From positions 1 to 11,022 of the forward strand of contig SCUR01000342.1 of NCBI GenBank assembly GCA_004297235.1: a DNA stretch of 11,022 nt. The letters run 5' to 3'. Below are positions 1 through 10,100 of the stretch, piece after piece. The position numbers were made by a program, and so were the translations under genes. A model generated the notes under the pieces. It saw only the letters and a list, made by a program, of their open reading frames with translations, had not been told where the DNA came from and ran no database searches. Source of the stretch: Candidatus Manganitrophaceae bacterium. GTDB lineage: Bacteria; Nitrospirota; Nitrospiria; SBBL01; Manganitrophaceae. Numbering within the stretch: the stretch's first letter is position 1; each line of letters starts with the position of its first letter.

Positions 1-3000
1 CCGAGAATGTCTCCTCCACGAGTACCTTAAAAGACCTTCCGGTGCGGCGAGCGATCGTTCGGACAAAGCTTTCATCTGTGGGACAATCGGTCCCCTTCCC
101 GGCGATTGCCAATGCAGAAGGAAAGTATGCCCTCTATGCCATTGCTTCCGCCACCGACTGGAATCTGTTCGCTTCTTCCCTGGCGGTCGAAGTGACTGCG
201 ACCGATCCGTTGAGCCGAGTGAGTAAGACATTGACGATTTCCGGAAATTATACCTTCTTCAAGGCATCGGAGGCTTCGAACCGCGACATTAAACTGGTTG
301 ACCTTTCGCAGGTCCCGGATACCACCCCGCCGGCCCTTTCCATCTTAGTCCGTGGGGAGCACTACTATGGAGGAAGCGCCGAGATTGGGAAGGAATTGGA
401 GATTACTCTCACCGCCACCGACGCGGGGGGGATTTCCGCCACGAATCTTTCATTTAATCTCAATCCTATTAATGACACTTTGCGCCAGACCTCCAGCTGC
501 ATTCCAGGAGGGTGCACATGGATCTACCGGTATATTCCTCAAGAGACCGGTCTTTTCTCTTACCCCGTTACCATCCAAGCCGTCATCACGGATGATGTCG
601 GAAATCGGGCGGAAAAGCTCTTCTCGGTCTCTGCGAACCGATCGGGCACCATTCTCCAACCGGATCCAAATAAGCCGCCATCCGTCTTGATCGGCAGCAT
701 CGATCCACCGAACGGTTCTATCGGTGTTCCGGTAAATCAGATCATCCGGATCGGATTTACCGAGCCTGTGGACATCAACAGCGGTAATCTGATCTTAAAA
801 GAAATCAGCGGCGCTACTGTTGATGCCGACTATCGTACGCAGACTTACAATGGACAATATCTGGTTGAGATCCACCCCAAGAGCAATCTGAATTTCAAGA
901 CATCGTATCAGGTCGACATCACCGCTCACGTTACTGATTTCGATCAGCCTACTCCACGTGCTCTCGCCAATCCTCAAACGGTTGCTTTCACGACACCGGC
1001 TATTACGCTGACCGGTGCACTTCCACTCGAAAATGCCCGAGATGCCGCTCTTTTCACTGCAGAGGGTAAGAAATATCTCCTGGTTGCCAATGATGCTCAG
1101 GGGGTGGCGTTGTTGAACGTGACACAACCTTCTGTCCCGAGGGAAGTCGCCCGTGTTTCAATCCTTTCTCCTCCTTATGCTCAGACAAATGGAGTGGCCG
1201 TTTCCGATCAGGCCCTCTATACCGACAGGGAGGGAAGCTCCGTCTATCGAATCGGTGTTGCGACCACGTATGACACCGTACTCGGAATGGGAGTGTTCCG
1301 GGTCTTTGCTTTAAACGACCCGCTTCCCGGAGAAGAGATCCTCCCCCGTTTCATTGGGGGCGCGATCCTTGCCGCCGACTATAGTGGTGTGCCTACCAAA
1401 GTGGCCATCGTCGACAAGTACGCTTATGTCACCACGTTGCTTCTGGGTATCCAGATTGTCGATATCAACAAGGTGATTGAACCGCATCTGCCCAGTGCAA
1501 ATGTCCTTGCCGGTGCCGTCGACACGACCGCTCAAGATGGTGCCGAGACCTGGCCGATTGATATCAAGGCAATTGGCACTCATGTTTTTGCGCTGACACG
1601 CAGGCTTGGTCTCTCCAGCGGAGAATTGATTGCTGTGGACGGATCAAACCCGGCCATCGCTCAAATTACCGACGCTGCACCCCTCTCGCGCCCCAACAAG
1701 CTCGCCGTTGTCGGTAGCGTTCCGATTATAAACCGGGATGGAAGCGAGAACGTGAAAGACCTGGCTTTTGTCAGCAACGGGAATCAGCTGCAGATCGTTG
1801 ATGTGACCGATATTAGCCAACTGGTCTATTTATCTACATTGACTTTAGAGGAGAACATCGGGAACCTTACGGTTGATCTTGAAAGGCGCCTCCTTTACAT
1901 CAGCCAGGGAGTTGGGAAAATCCAAATTGTCGACCTCAGAGAGATCCGAAATCCCAAGGCAGTTGGTACGCTTGCTGTCGCTACTCCGGGAGTATTGATC
2001 AGCGAAGGAGGCAACCTCTATATCGCCGAAGGGACGGCCGGGGTCAAGATTGCCCAATTGACCGAAGGGGTGATCCGATTTGAAGACCAACACCAAAACC
2101 AAGTCGTCGGTGCGGTGACCGATGGGGTTACGCAGGTGGAGGTGATTGTAGAGGGAATTGAAGATACAACTCGGCCGGTGACCCTCACGTTAGAGGATTC
2201 CAATGTGCCTCAGTTAGGTGGGATCGGAGGCTGGGTAGACGGGACAAGCCGACCTGCAACGATCACGGTGACGCCGCAGGTGGAGTCGGGTGTGATCCGT
2301 GCCAAGGCCAAGTATGAAGTCCCGGAGACATTTGTTCGCTTTGGATCGAATGGCCAGCCGGTTGATCCAGCGGAATTGGAGATTCCGGAGCGGGGAGTAA
2401 AGGTTACAGCTAAGCAGCTGACGGCCCAGGGAGTTAGCATAACACTGGCCAATGAGCAGCTAATTTTGAAGAGACCGCCGGTGTTGCTGGTGCATGGAAC
2501 ATGGGGAGGACCCGAAACATGGGAGAAGTTTGAACCTCAGCTAAATCAGAAAAATCTATTTACAGTTTTGTCGGCAGATTATAGCAAACCGCAAGATGGT
2601 TACCAGTTTAGTAATGTTGGTTCGCTAGCTGTTAACTATCATATCATTGAAATTTACATCGAAAGATTATTAGACAAATTAATAGGCAAAGGTATTGCCG
2701 CTACCAAAGCCGATATTGTCGCTCATAGCCTGGGTGGGTTGGTGGTCAGGAAATACTGTGCCGTTCGGCAGGATGATTGCCGTCGGAATATTCATAAGCT
2801 GATTACACTGGGTACACCGCATTTGGGGACGGAAGTGGCCAACTTCTTGGAGAGTAAGCGAGGCACAGAGCCCTATTCTATTTTCCTACGAAAGATTCAT
2901 AAATACTTCCCCGGAAGTGTTGACGGGCCAGCACTATCAGAGCAGGCAGTAGGCGGTCCTACTATACAAGATTTATTAAATAATCCTTTACCAGTACCAA

Positions 3001-3404
3001 TGCATATGATCGTCGGACAAACTCCAGACGGTATGATGCCATATGATTTAGGACTTGGTGTAATGTGGGCCGGGTTTCGAGCAATCTTTAACATTGTTCC
3101 AGATGTGTCATTTCCAGATCGAATAACGTTTGATCCACTTGGACAGGAGGTTTTAATACACTCCGTCCCTATGTTTGGACTGACAGAGCCAAGTGGAGTT
3201 CCAGATATTTCGCTTGGTCGAAATGATCGCCTAGTGGCAATGTATAGCCAGCGTCTTAGACTTTACAATAATAGCATTTCCGTGTTTACGGAGGTCGATC
3301 ATGTCAAAATTCATGATAATGAAGAACCTATTAATAATCTTGTTGGTGGAGTAAAAGTTTTACTTGAATCACCCACAACAAGCGATCTTTTCTTGATCGA
3401 ATAA
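1..3404 (+). CDS. Ig-like / LVIVD beta-propeller / lipase-type alpha/beta-hydrolase fusion protein (5' partial)
   Basis: The frame is open to the left edge (first whole codon at 3) and ends at TAA 3402-3404, leaving about 1133 residues. A GTG at 42 could be read as a start, but no signal peptide or RBS accompanies it and coding continues upstream, so the true start lies outside. Residues below count that GTG as 1. In order: an Ig-like domain about 93-200 (Cys153 and Cys158 may pair); a Big_5 domain about 212-318; a beta-propeller about 325-675 with LVIVD-type blades (GIQIVDI, LQIVDV, IQIVDL); a beta-rich segment about 676-810; and an alpha/beta-hydrolase 811-1120. The hydrolase shows VLLVHGTWGG (oxyanion-hole His818-Gly819), AHSLGG (nucleophile Ser896), a candidate Asp1062 in GRNDRLV, and His1087 or His1091 in DHVKIH. 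It is probably an extracellular esterase or lipase on a scaffold; the substrate is unknown. Gene 2 follows after 35 bases. Confidence 0.9.
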   Translation, partial: ENVSSTSTLKDLPVRRAIVRTKLSSVGQSVPFPAIANAEGKYALYAIASATDWNLFASSLAVEVTATDPLSRVSKTLTISGNYTFFKASEASNRDIKLVDLSQVPDTTPPALSILVRGEHYYGGSAEIGKELEITLTATDAGGISATNLSFNLNPINDTLRQTSSCIPGGCTWIYRYIPQETGLFSYPVTIQAVITDDVGNRAEKLFSVSANRSGTILQPDPNKPPSVLIGSIDPPNGSIGVPVNQIIRIGFTEPVDINSGNLILKEISGATVDADYRTQTYNGQYLVEIHPKSNLNFKTSYQVDITAHVTDFDQPTPRALANPQTVAFTTPAITLTGALPLENARDAALFTAEGKKYLLVANDAQGVALLNVTQPSVPREVARVSILSPPYAQTNGVAVSDQALYTDREGSSVYRIGVATTYDTVLGMGVFRVFALNDPLPGEEILPRFIGGAILAADYSGVPTKVAIVDKYAYVTTLLLGIQIVDINKVIEPHLPSANVLAGAVDTTAQDGAETWPIDIKAIGTHVFALTRRLGLSSGELIAVDGSNPAIAQITDAAPLSRPNKLAVVGSVPIINRDGSENVKDLAFVSNGNQLQIVDVTDISQLVYLSTLTLEENIGNLTVDLERRLLYISQGVGKIQIVDLREIRNPKAVGTLAVATPGVLISEGGNLYIAEGTAGVKIAQLTEGVIRFEDQHQNQVVGAVTDGVTQVEVIVEGIEDTTRPVTLTLEDSNVPQLGGIGGWVDGTSRPATITVTPQVESGVIRAKAKYEVPETFVRFGSNGQPVDPAELEIPERGVKVTAKQLTAQGVSITLANEQLILKRPPVLLVHGTWGGPETWEKFEPQLNQKNLFTVLSADYSKPQDGYQFSNVGSLAVNYHIIEIYIERLLDKLIGKGIAATKADIVAHSLGGLVVRKYCAVRQDDCRRNIHKLITLGTPHLGTEVANFLESKRGTEPYSIFLRKIHKYFPGSVDGPALSEQAVGGPTIQDLLNNPLPVPMHMIVGQTPDGMMPYDLGLGVMWAGFRAIFNIVPDVSFPDRITFDPLGQEVLIHSVPMFGLTEPSGVPDISLGRNDRLVAMYSQRLRLYNNSISVFTEVDHVKIHDNEEPINNLVGGVKVLLESPTTSDLFLIE
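1071..2060 (+). repeat. LVIVD-type beta-propeller repeats within gene 1
   Basis: Up to seven blade-like units can be picked by eye, beginning near residues 344 (YLLVANDAQGVALLNV), 402 (YRIGVATTYD...GVFRVFAL), 460 (YAYVTTLLLGIQIVDI), 514 (HVFALTRRLG...ELIAVD), 573 (LAFVSNGNQLQIVDV), 616 (LLYISQGVGKIQIVDL) and 658 (LYIAEGTAGVKIAQL). The spacing is 42-59 residues. The pattern aromatic-hydrophobic-small, a Gly-rich turn, then [LI]xIVD, matches the LVIVD repeat family, which forms propellers in surface proteins. The last three units are the clearest; the second and fourth are weaker. A seven-bladed fold is inferred. Confidence 0.72.
2472..3401 (+). other. C-terminal lipase-type alpha/beta-hydrolase domain of gene 1
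   Basis: This segment covers residues 811-1120. Visible family features are the HG oxyanion motif straight after a hydrophobic strand (VLLVHG), the nucleophile elbow IVAHSLGGLVVRKY, and the following strand with LITLGTPHLGTEVA, which is typical of PGAP1-like and triacylglycerol-lipase-like enzymes. The nucleophile elbow begins with Ala rather than the commoner Gly, an accepted variant. A plausible acid (Asp1062) and base (His1087 or His1091) come in the expected order near the end. Cys906 and Cys913 flank a short helix after the nucleophile and could form a disulfide. From just after 2520 the DNA is much more AT-rich than the rest of the gene. Confidence 0.85.
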
Positions 3405-3439
3405 TGGATTATTAAAATTTTGGTGAGGTTTAAGAAAAA

Positions 3440-4075
3440 ATGAGAGATCAAAGAAAGATGGTTTTACTTGTTCTATTATTTTCTGGTTTACTTATATACC
3501 AAGGTGGGACTGCGTTTGCTATTACAATTACGAATCCTACGAACGGGGCAACATTTAATCAAGGTGACACTGTTACGATCAGGGTAGAGCCTTCCCCTGG
3601 GGACCCAGATCTCATGTTTGTGCAGATATTTCCTCCCCGAGGAACTCAGATATGCCCGGAATTAACTCGTCCTCCTTATGAGTGCCATATAAAGTTTTCA
3701 GCCGAAACCCCAAGAGAAGTCAGTATAGGAGCTCTTGCCCGCTCATTCTCCGATGCTCTTTTAGAAGCCGAAGATATTACTGTTTTTGTAAGGGTTACCG
3801 CCACCCTGCAGGGACTGCGTGTAAATGATAACCAATTATTTCTCAGGGTCGGAGGGAACGAGCAGCTTCTGATCTATGGTCAGTACTCCGATGGGGTGGA
3901 ACGTCATGTTGAAGATCCTGCCACGGGTACCACTTATCAATCAACTGATCCAAGAGTTGCGACAGTCGATGAGAAAGGCTTAGTCACCGCCATCGCTCCC
4001 GGTAAGGCAGTTATCACAGTAAAGAATGCAAATAAGCAATTACAAATTCAGGTCAATGTAAAACCGAAGAAATGA
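3440..4075 (+). CDS. secreted Ig-like / Big_2 domain protein
   Basis: This is a complete 211-residue protein ending at TGA 4073-4075. The N-terminus is a Sec signal peptide: basic MRDQRK, a hydrophobic core VLLVLLFSGLLIY, and a probable cleavage after TAFA at residue 27. The ATG at 3440 has GGTGAGG at 3422-3428 upstream (11-base gap, a little long); the alternative Met7 would remove the basic n-region. Residues 28-120 resemble an Ig-like domain (ITNPTNGATFNQGDTVTI) with Cys residues in TQICPEL and YECHI that could pair. Residues about 123-210 match a Big_2 domain: LRVGGNEQLLIYGQYSDG, then STDPRVATVDEKGLVTAIAP and GKAVITVK. No catalytic motif, sorting signal or lipobox is visible. It is probably an extracellular or periplasmic accessory to its neighbours. 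GC is lower than in gene 3. Confidence 0.88.
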   Translation: MRDQRKMVLLVLLFSGLLIYQGGTAFAITITNPTNGATFNQGDTVTIRVEPSPGDPDLMFVQIFPPRGTQICPELTRPPYECHIKFSAETPREVSIGALARSFSDALLEAEDITVFVRVTATLQGLRVNDNQLFLRVGGNEQLLIYGQYSDGVERHVEDPATGTTYQSTDPRVATVDEKGLVTAIAPGKAVITVKNANKQLQIQVNVKPKK

Positions 4076-4166
4076 ATATTTAAAGATATGAATAGTCAAC
4101 TCGAAATGGAGATTAGCTTAAAAGAGACTCTGTAAGTAACTAAATAAATCACCGAAAGGGCCTCGA
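4076..4166 (+). other. intergenic spacer before gene 3
   Basis: This is a 91-base AT-rich gap; the block 4081-4140 has 19 G+C of 60 by hand count. I see no convincing hairpin terminator or sigma-70 promoter, although AT-rich stretches such as ATATTTAAAGATAT leave room for one. The only defined signal is the RBS of gene 3 at its right end. Confidence 0.6.
4154..4160 (+). promoter_or_regulatory. ribosome binding site of gene 3
   Basis: GAAAGGG lies 6 bases before ATG 4167. It fixes the start of the giant frame at the codon that also gives a good signal peptide (MRRLRIGG followed by a hydrophobic run). Confidence 0.75.
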
Positions 4167-7100
4167 ATGAGGCGTCTGCGAATCGGGGGGTGGGCGGCTT
4201 TACTTTTGGGGGTGCTTCTCTGGGGCTGGCCGGCGGAGCTTCGCGCGCAATCTCCCGATACTTCCATCGCCCTCACCGAGCTCAAGTTCTATGTCGTCGG
4301 GATGCAGATCAAGCCGACCCCCGACAAACAGGCGGTTCCCAAAGAGCTGAGCACGACCGTGAACACCGAGGTGATCCTGCCGACCGCTGAGGTGAGCTTC
4401 GCCGACCTCAAGCCGCTTCTTCCCAAAGACCTTGTGATCAAGGCGCAGCTGCGCGGGCCGGCGTTCAGCCAGCCGCTCACCCTCACTACGTTGCCCAACG
4501 TCCCCTTTACGATTCCGACCCTTCCGATCGTCGGCATCTACACCCTCGAGAACATCCGGATGGAGAGCGGCGGAGAGCTGATCGCCGCCTCGCCGAATGT
4601 CGTCACGATCGAGTCGTTCGAGAAGGTCCTCGTCACGCAGGTCACCACCCGGCCGTTGACCCTCCAGGAAATTCAAGACCGCGGGGTTCTGATCGATACC
4701 TCCAACTTCAACGTCATCAGCTTCAATACGGCGATTGCCGTCCAGTCGGATCAGGTGCGAATCGAGTTCCCGGTGCTCATCCCGAAAACGCCGGTGGCCC
4801 TCCCGCCGGAGCAGGGGGGCGGGGGAGAGGGCGTCGACAATTCGCCGCAAATCCCCACCCTCCAGGTCGATATTCCCAACCTGCAGGTCAGCGGGTTTGT
4901 CATGGAAGAGGTGGAGATCTCCGAGGAGCAGGAGATCAGATTCCCGCCGATCTCCGGCATCATCGTCATTCCGGGGAACATCGGTTACCTTCATCAGTTC
5001 TTCGACGTCACGCTGCTGGTCACCAACGGCGCGCCGGCCGGCTCCGGCCTCTACGTCAAAGACCTCGCGGCGGAGATCGTCCTTCCGATCGGGGAGGACA
5101 AGACTGGAGGAACCGATGCCGTTCCGGGGGACGATCCGCTGCGGGTCGCCAAGACCTCGTCCGGAAATACCACGCGAACCCTTCCGGTGGTCGGGCCGGG
5201 GGTCGATGGAAGATTCGGAACCGCCGATGATACCCTCTCGTTTAATCCGGGGGAGAGCGGCCAGGCGAGCTTCACCGTGGAGGGACTGAAGGAAGGGGCC
5301 TTCCCGGTCGACTTCAACATCACGGCGACGTTGGTCGGGTTGCCGAAAGGTCCGGTGAAGATCACCGGAAAGGCGTCGGGGAGCGTGCTGGTCCGCAACC
5401 CGAATTTCTCCATCGCCCTCTCCCACCCCAAGACGATCCGCGCCGGGGAGCGCTACACCCTCTTCGCCACGGTGACCAACACCTCCGATGCCTTGGCGAA
5501 CCTCGTCTCGATCAGCCTCGATCCGCGCGGGGTCTCCGGGGCCGAGCTGATCGGCGATTCGACGGTCCAGATCGAAACGCTTCTCCCCCATGCCTCTGCG
5601 ACCGTTTCGTTCAAGCTGAAATCGAAAGTCACCGGAAAAGTCACCGCCACGGTCTTCCAGTCGGACGATGCGATCAAAGGGAAATTTATTCTGCGGGCCG
5701 GCGTCGGCGACAACGGCATCCCCCTCTCTCCCGACACCCTCGTCCTCCCTGCGTTCACCGACAATCTGCCGGCCGATCTGGTCGCCGCCGGGGTGGGGCT
5801 GCTCGGTGAGGCCTACAGCATTGCAACGGCGCCGGCCGGGGCGCTCCCGCCGAACATTTCACGGATCAGCCGGGCCACCGTCGACGCCCGCGCGATCGAC
5901 CTGGCCGAAGCGGGGCTCCGGCTCTCCCTCGGAGAGCCGCTGGTCACCTCGGTCGAAGATCTCCTCTTTGATTTCATCGGGAGCGATGTCGCCAATGCCC
6001 CCTTCGACCAGCTTAGGCGCTTCTCCGATCTCGCCAAAGATTTCCATGCGAGCGCCGGGGGGCTCCTTTGGGACGAATTCGCTCAGCTCGGCACGATCGA
6101 TTTCCAGAAGAAGCTGGCCGAAAGAACCCTCCCCCGCGGCCCGCAGATCAGCGTGATCGCCGGCAGCGGTGTGAACGGCGCGCCGGTGAAGATGGAGATC
6201 GTCGATGCGCAGGGGGGAAAGGTCAGTGCCGCCGAATCGGGCATTCCGTATGCCGAGATGCTGGCCATGGCCGATCCCGAGGGGCTCGGCTTGCCCGCTG
6301 CCTTGGGGCTGATCACGGTCCCCTCTTCCGATCACTATACGGTGACGGTCACCGCCACCGGCGCCGGCATGCTTGACCTTGGGGTGGTCCTTCCGAACGG
6401 GACGCAATCGCCGCTCCGTCAAATCGTTTATCCTTCGCTTTTGCTCGCCGCCGGCGATCGGTTGACCTTGATCCTTTCCCCTAACGGAGCGAACGATTTT
6501 CTCCTGAAGATTGACCGGGGCGGGGACGGGACCATTGATGAAACGGTCGGCCCCGCCGGGCAAATCGCCATCGCCGACATCGGTCCCACGATCGAGGGGG
6601 CGACGCAGGTCTTCCAGATTGAAGATGCGGATCGATACGGCCGGCTCCTTGCCGTTCTCTTCAGCGAGAAGGTGACGGCGGAGTCGGCCAAGACGCCGGC
6701 GAATTATCTGGTCGAAGCCAATCAGGTCATGATCTCCCAGCTTCAGCCCTCGGGCCGGTTTGTCTTTCTCCTTCTGCGCGATCCGGTCGGACCCTATATC
6801 CCCCGGACGATCACCGTCTCGAACATTCGTGACCTGAAGGGAAACAGCCTGGCTCCCAATCCGACGGTCCTGCCGATCCAAACGACGGCGGCGACGCCGG
6901 GCGCGGTCGTTTCCGGACGGATCGCCAAGGTGGACGGTAGCCCCGTGGCCGGAGCGGTGGTGAAGCTCATCGCCTTCGAAGAGTCGCGCCTGTTCGCTTC
7001 CGACATCGAGGTGACGGTTTCGGAGAAGACGGTCGATTCGGAGGGACGGTATCAATTCGACTATGTCATCAATTCCGCCAACAAATCGGCCCGCGGATTT

Positions 7101-10100
7101 AAAATCGAGGCGCAAAATCCGGCGACCGGAGACAAGGCGGCGCTGGCGACCGAGGTTGCCTTCGGCGGCCAGCAAATCAATCTTGACCTCACCATGCCGG
7201 GGCGGGGGACGGTGATCGGAACGATCAAGGACAAAGACAATCTTCCGCTCCCCGGCGCGGTTGTTCAGGTCCGGACCTTCAGCCCGCCGACACAAACGGT
7301 CGTCGCCGCCAACGGCCAGGGGCAGTATATCGCCGCCAACATTCCGGTGGGAAACTTCCGGATCGAAGGGGCCGCCGGCAACGCGCGGGGGCAGGCCAAC
7401 GGTTTCCTCCCGGCCGCGGGGGAGACGATCACCCAGGACCTCAACCTTTTCGTCGCCCCTGCCACCCTGACCGGGACGATCACGGGAAAGGTTTTCGGGG
7501 CCGACGGCCTGACGCCGCAAGTGAAAGTCCCCGTGGTGCTGTCGTATGGGGGAAGCCAGGTCACCTATACCTCCACCGATCAGAACGGAAGCTACAGCTT
7601 CTTCCAAGTTCCCATCGGTCCGGTCAATCTTCACTCGTTCAACCAAGGAACCAAACAGCAGGGAGATGCCGCCAGTCGTGTGGAAGCCGATCAGACCGCC
7701 GTCATCAATATCTTCTATAAAGGGCTGGGCGGGGTCACCGGGACAGTCTTTGATGCGAGCGGCGCCGCCGTGGCCGGAGCGCTGGTCATCGCCTCGTCCG
7801 GTTTTGCCTACAGCGATGCGCAGGGACATTTCACCATCACCGGGATTCCGGTCGGGTCGGTCTCCGTCACGGCGCAAGATCCGGTGCGAAGGCGGAGCGG
7901 TGCGACGACCATCACGATCTCCGAGACCGGCCAGACGGTCACGGCGAACATCTTCCTCAACCCCCTCGCTTCAATTGCCGGAACGGTTTATGCCCGCGAC
8001 GGGGTGACGCCGGTGGCGGGGGCGGAGGTCCGGATCGTCATTGCCGACGGCGCCGGCGAATGCCTTTGTAAGGCGCTCTATATTTTTACGATCACCGACG
8101 CCCAGGGACACTACCGGTTCGACGATCTCCCGCTCAACAGCCGGACCCCCTTAATCGCCGTGAAGGGGACGGAAGTCGGCAATACCGACTATCGCCTCTC
8201 CTTTGATAACCAGGTTCTTCTGGCCGACATCACTTTTATCGGGACCGGGGAGGTGACCGGAACCGTTCTCGACGCCGGCTCCGGCAACACGCCGGCCGGC
8301 GCCAATGTGGCGCTCCGGGGAATCCAGAAAGACGAAGTCGGCCGGTTCCGCTACATCGTCGTCGGAACGACCCAGAGCGACCCCTCCACCGGGCGGTTCC
8401 GCTTCACCGGCCTTTATCCCGGCAACTTTAATGTCACCGCCTTCAATGTCTTCCGTCCCGTCCCCGTCTCGGTCAATGGAACGATCCGTGCGGCGGGAGA
8501 CGTTCAAGATGTCACGCTGACCTTGAAGCCGAACCAGGGCTCCGTCTCCGGGAAGGTCTTTCTTCCGAACGGCGCCGCCTCGGCGGGCGCCGGGATTCGG
8601 GTGACCTTGCAGCTCGGCGGCCAGCCGATCACCGTCACCACCGACGAGACCGGCCATTACCGCTTTTCTCCCATTCTTCCCGAAGGGGGATATCCGCTGA
8701 TCGCGGAAGATCCGATCAGCGGCCTCAAGGCGACGACCTCCGTTTCCGTCCGGGCCGGACAGGAGGTGTCGGCCGATCTTCGATTGTTGGGACGGGGAAC
8801 GGTCGTGGTGAAGGTGAACGATGCGGCGGGGGCTCCGGTGCCGACCGCCACCGTCAAATTGACCGGAAACGGATTTCCTTACGACAAAGCGACCCTCCCC
8901 CTCGCTCCTTCCGATCACGGCCAAGTGACCTTTACGAATGTGACGGAAGGGAACCTTTCGGTTGAAGCGACCGATCCGAATAACTTCGGCGGACGGGTCA
9001 ACGGTGTTCTGCCGGCGGACGGGCAGACAATCACGATCGAGGTGCGCCTGGCCCCCTCCGGCCGGGTGATCGGCCGGTTCCTCTCCCCCGACGGGATCAA
9101 TCCGATCGGCAATGCCCAGATGACCCTCTCCGTCTCGGGGAGGACAGTCGGCTTTGTCACCACTTCCACCGATCCGCTGCATCTCGGCGAGTACAGCTTC
9201 GACCACGTTCCGCTCGGATCGATCACCGTGGAAGGATTTGACCCGGTGACCGTCCGAAAAGGGCGGAACAGCGGGAGCCTCGCTCAAAACGATCAGACCC
9301 TCACGCTCGACGTTCTCCAGGTCAGTCGAGGAACGGTGAAGGGGACGGTCTTGACGGGGGACGGCTTGGGGCCGGTCCCGGCCGCGGCGGTCAGCCTTTT
9401 CACGAGCGGCCTCTTCCCGCAAAGTTTCTCGGCCACCAGCTCGGTCGACGGGAGCTTCTCCTTCCCCGGTATCTCGGCAGGAAGCTTTACGATCCAGGTC
9501 AGCGATTCCGCCACCGGCCTCTCCGGAAACGGCAAAGGGACGTTGGTCCGTGAAGGGGAGGTGGTCGATGTTCCGATTCTTCTTCAGCCGTCGGGCAACG
9601 TAACCGGGACCGTCTATCAGCCGGATGGGACGACGCCGGCGGCGTTCGCGCAGGTGGCGCTGACCGCGCCGATCTCCCGGACCGTACAATCAGACGAGAG
9701 CGGCCGGTATTCCTTCAAGTTCATTCCGGTCGGGAATATCTCCGTGAAAGCGACCGAGCTGAACGGGCCGGACGGCGGATTGGGGCAGGGGAAACTTTCC
9801 GCCCAAGGGGAAACGGCGACCGTGAACATCACGTTCAACGGCGCGGGGCGAATCGAGGGGACGATCTTCGGATCGAACGGGACGACCCCCGCCCCCGGCA
9901 TCTTGGTCCGCCTCAACGTCGCGGGGCCGTTCGGAACGGTCTTGGCGGCGACCAGCGACGCGAACGGCCATTATCTTTTCCCGCGGGTGCCGTCGGGGAG
10001 CTTTAGCCTCACCGCCGCCGATCCGGGCGGGCTTCTCGGCGGGAGCGCCGGCGGGGCGATCACGACGAACGGCCAAGCGCTCACGGTCGACATCACCTTG

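Noticed and set aside
42..44. GTG as the start of gene 1
   Set aside because: The frame is open upstream to the window edge, there is no RBS at proper spacing, and no signal peptide follows although the protein is of extracellular type.
3405..3439. Terminator or promoter between genes 1 and 2
   Set aside because: The 35-base gap has no stem-loop with a T-run and little room for a promoter beyond the RBS of gene 2.
4088..4135. Fifteen-codon reading frame in the gap before gene 3
   Set aside because: It has no convincing RBS, lies in AT-rich spacer and is too short to support as a gene or leader peptide.
4735..8007. Plus-strand frames at 4735-5289, 5668-6156 and 7546-8007
   Set aside because: They are out-of-frame shadows within gene 3, rich in Ser, Arg and Pro, without RBS or domains.
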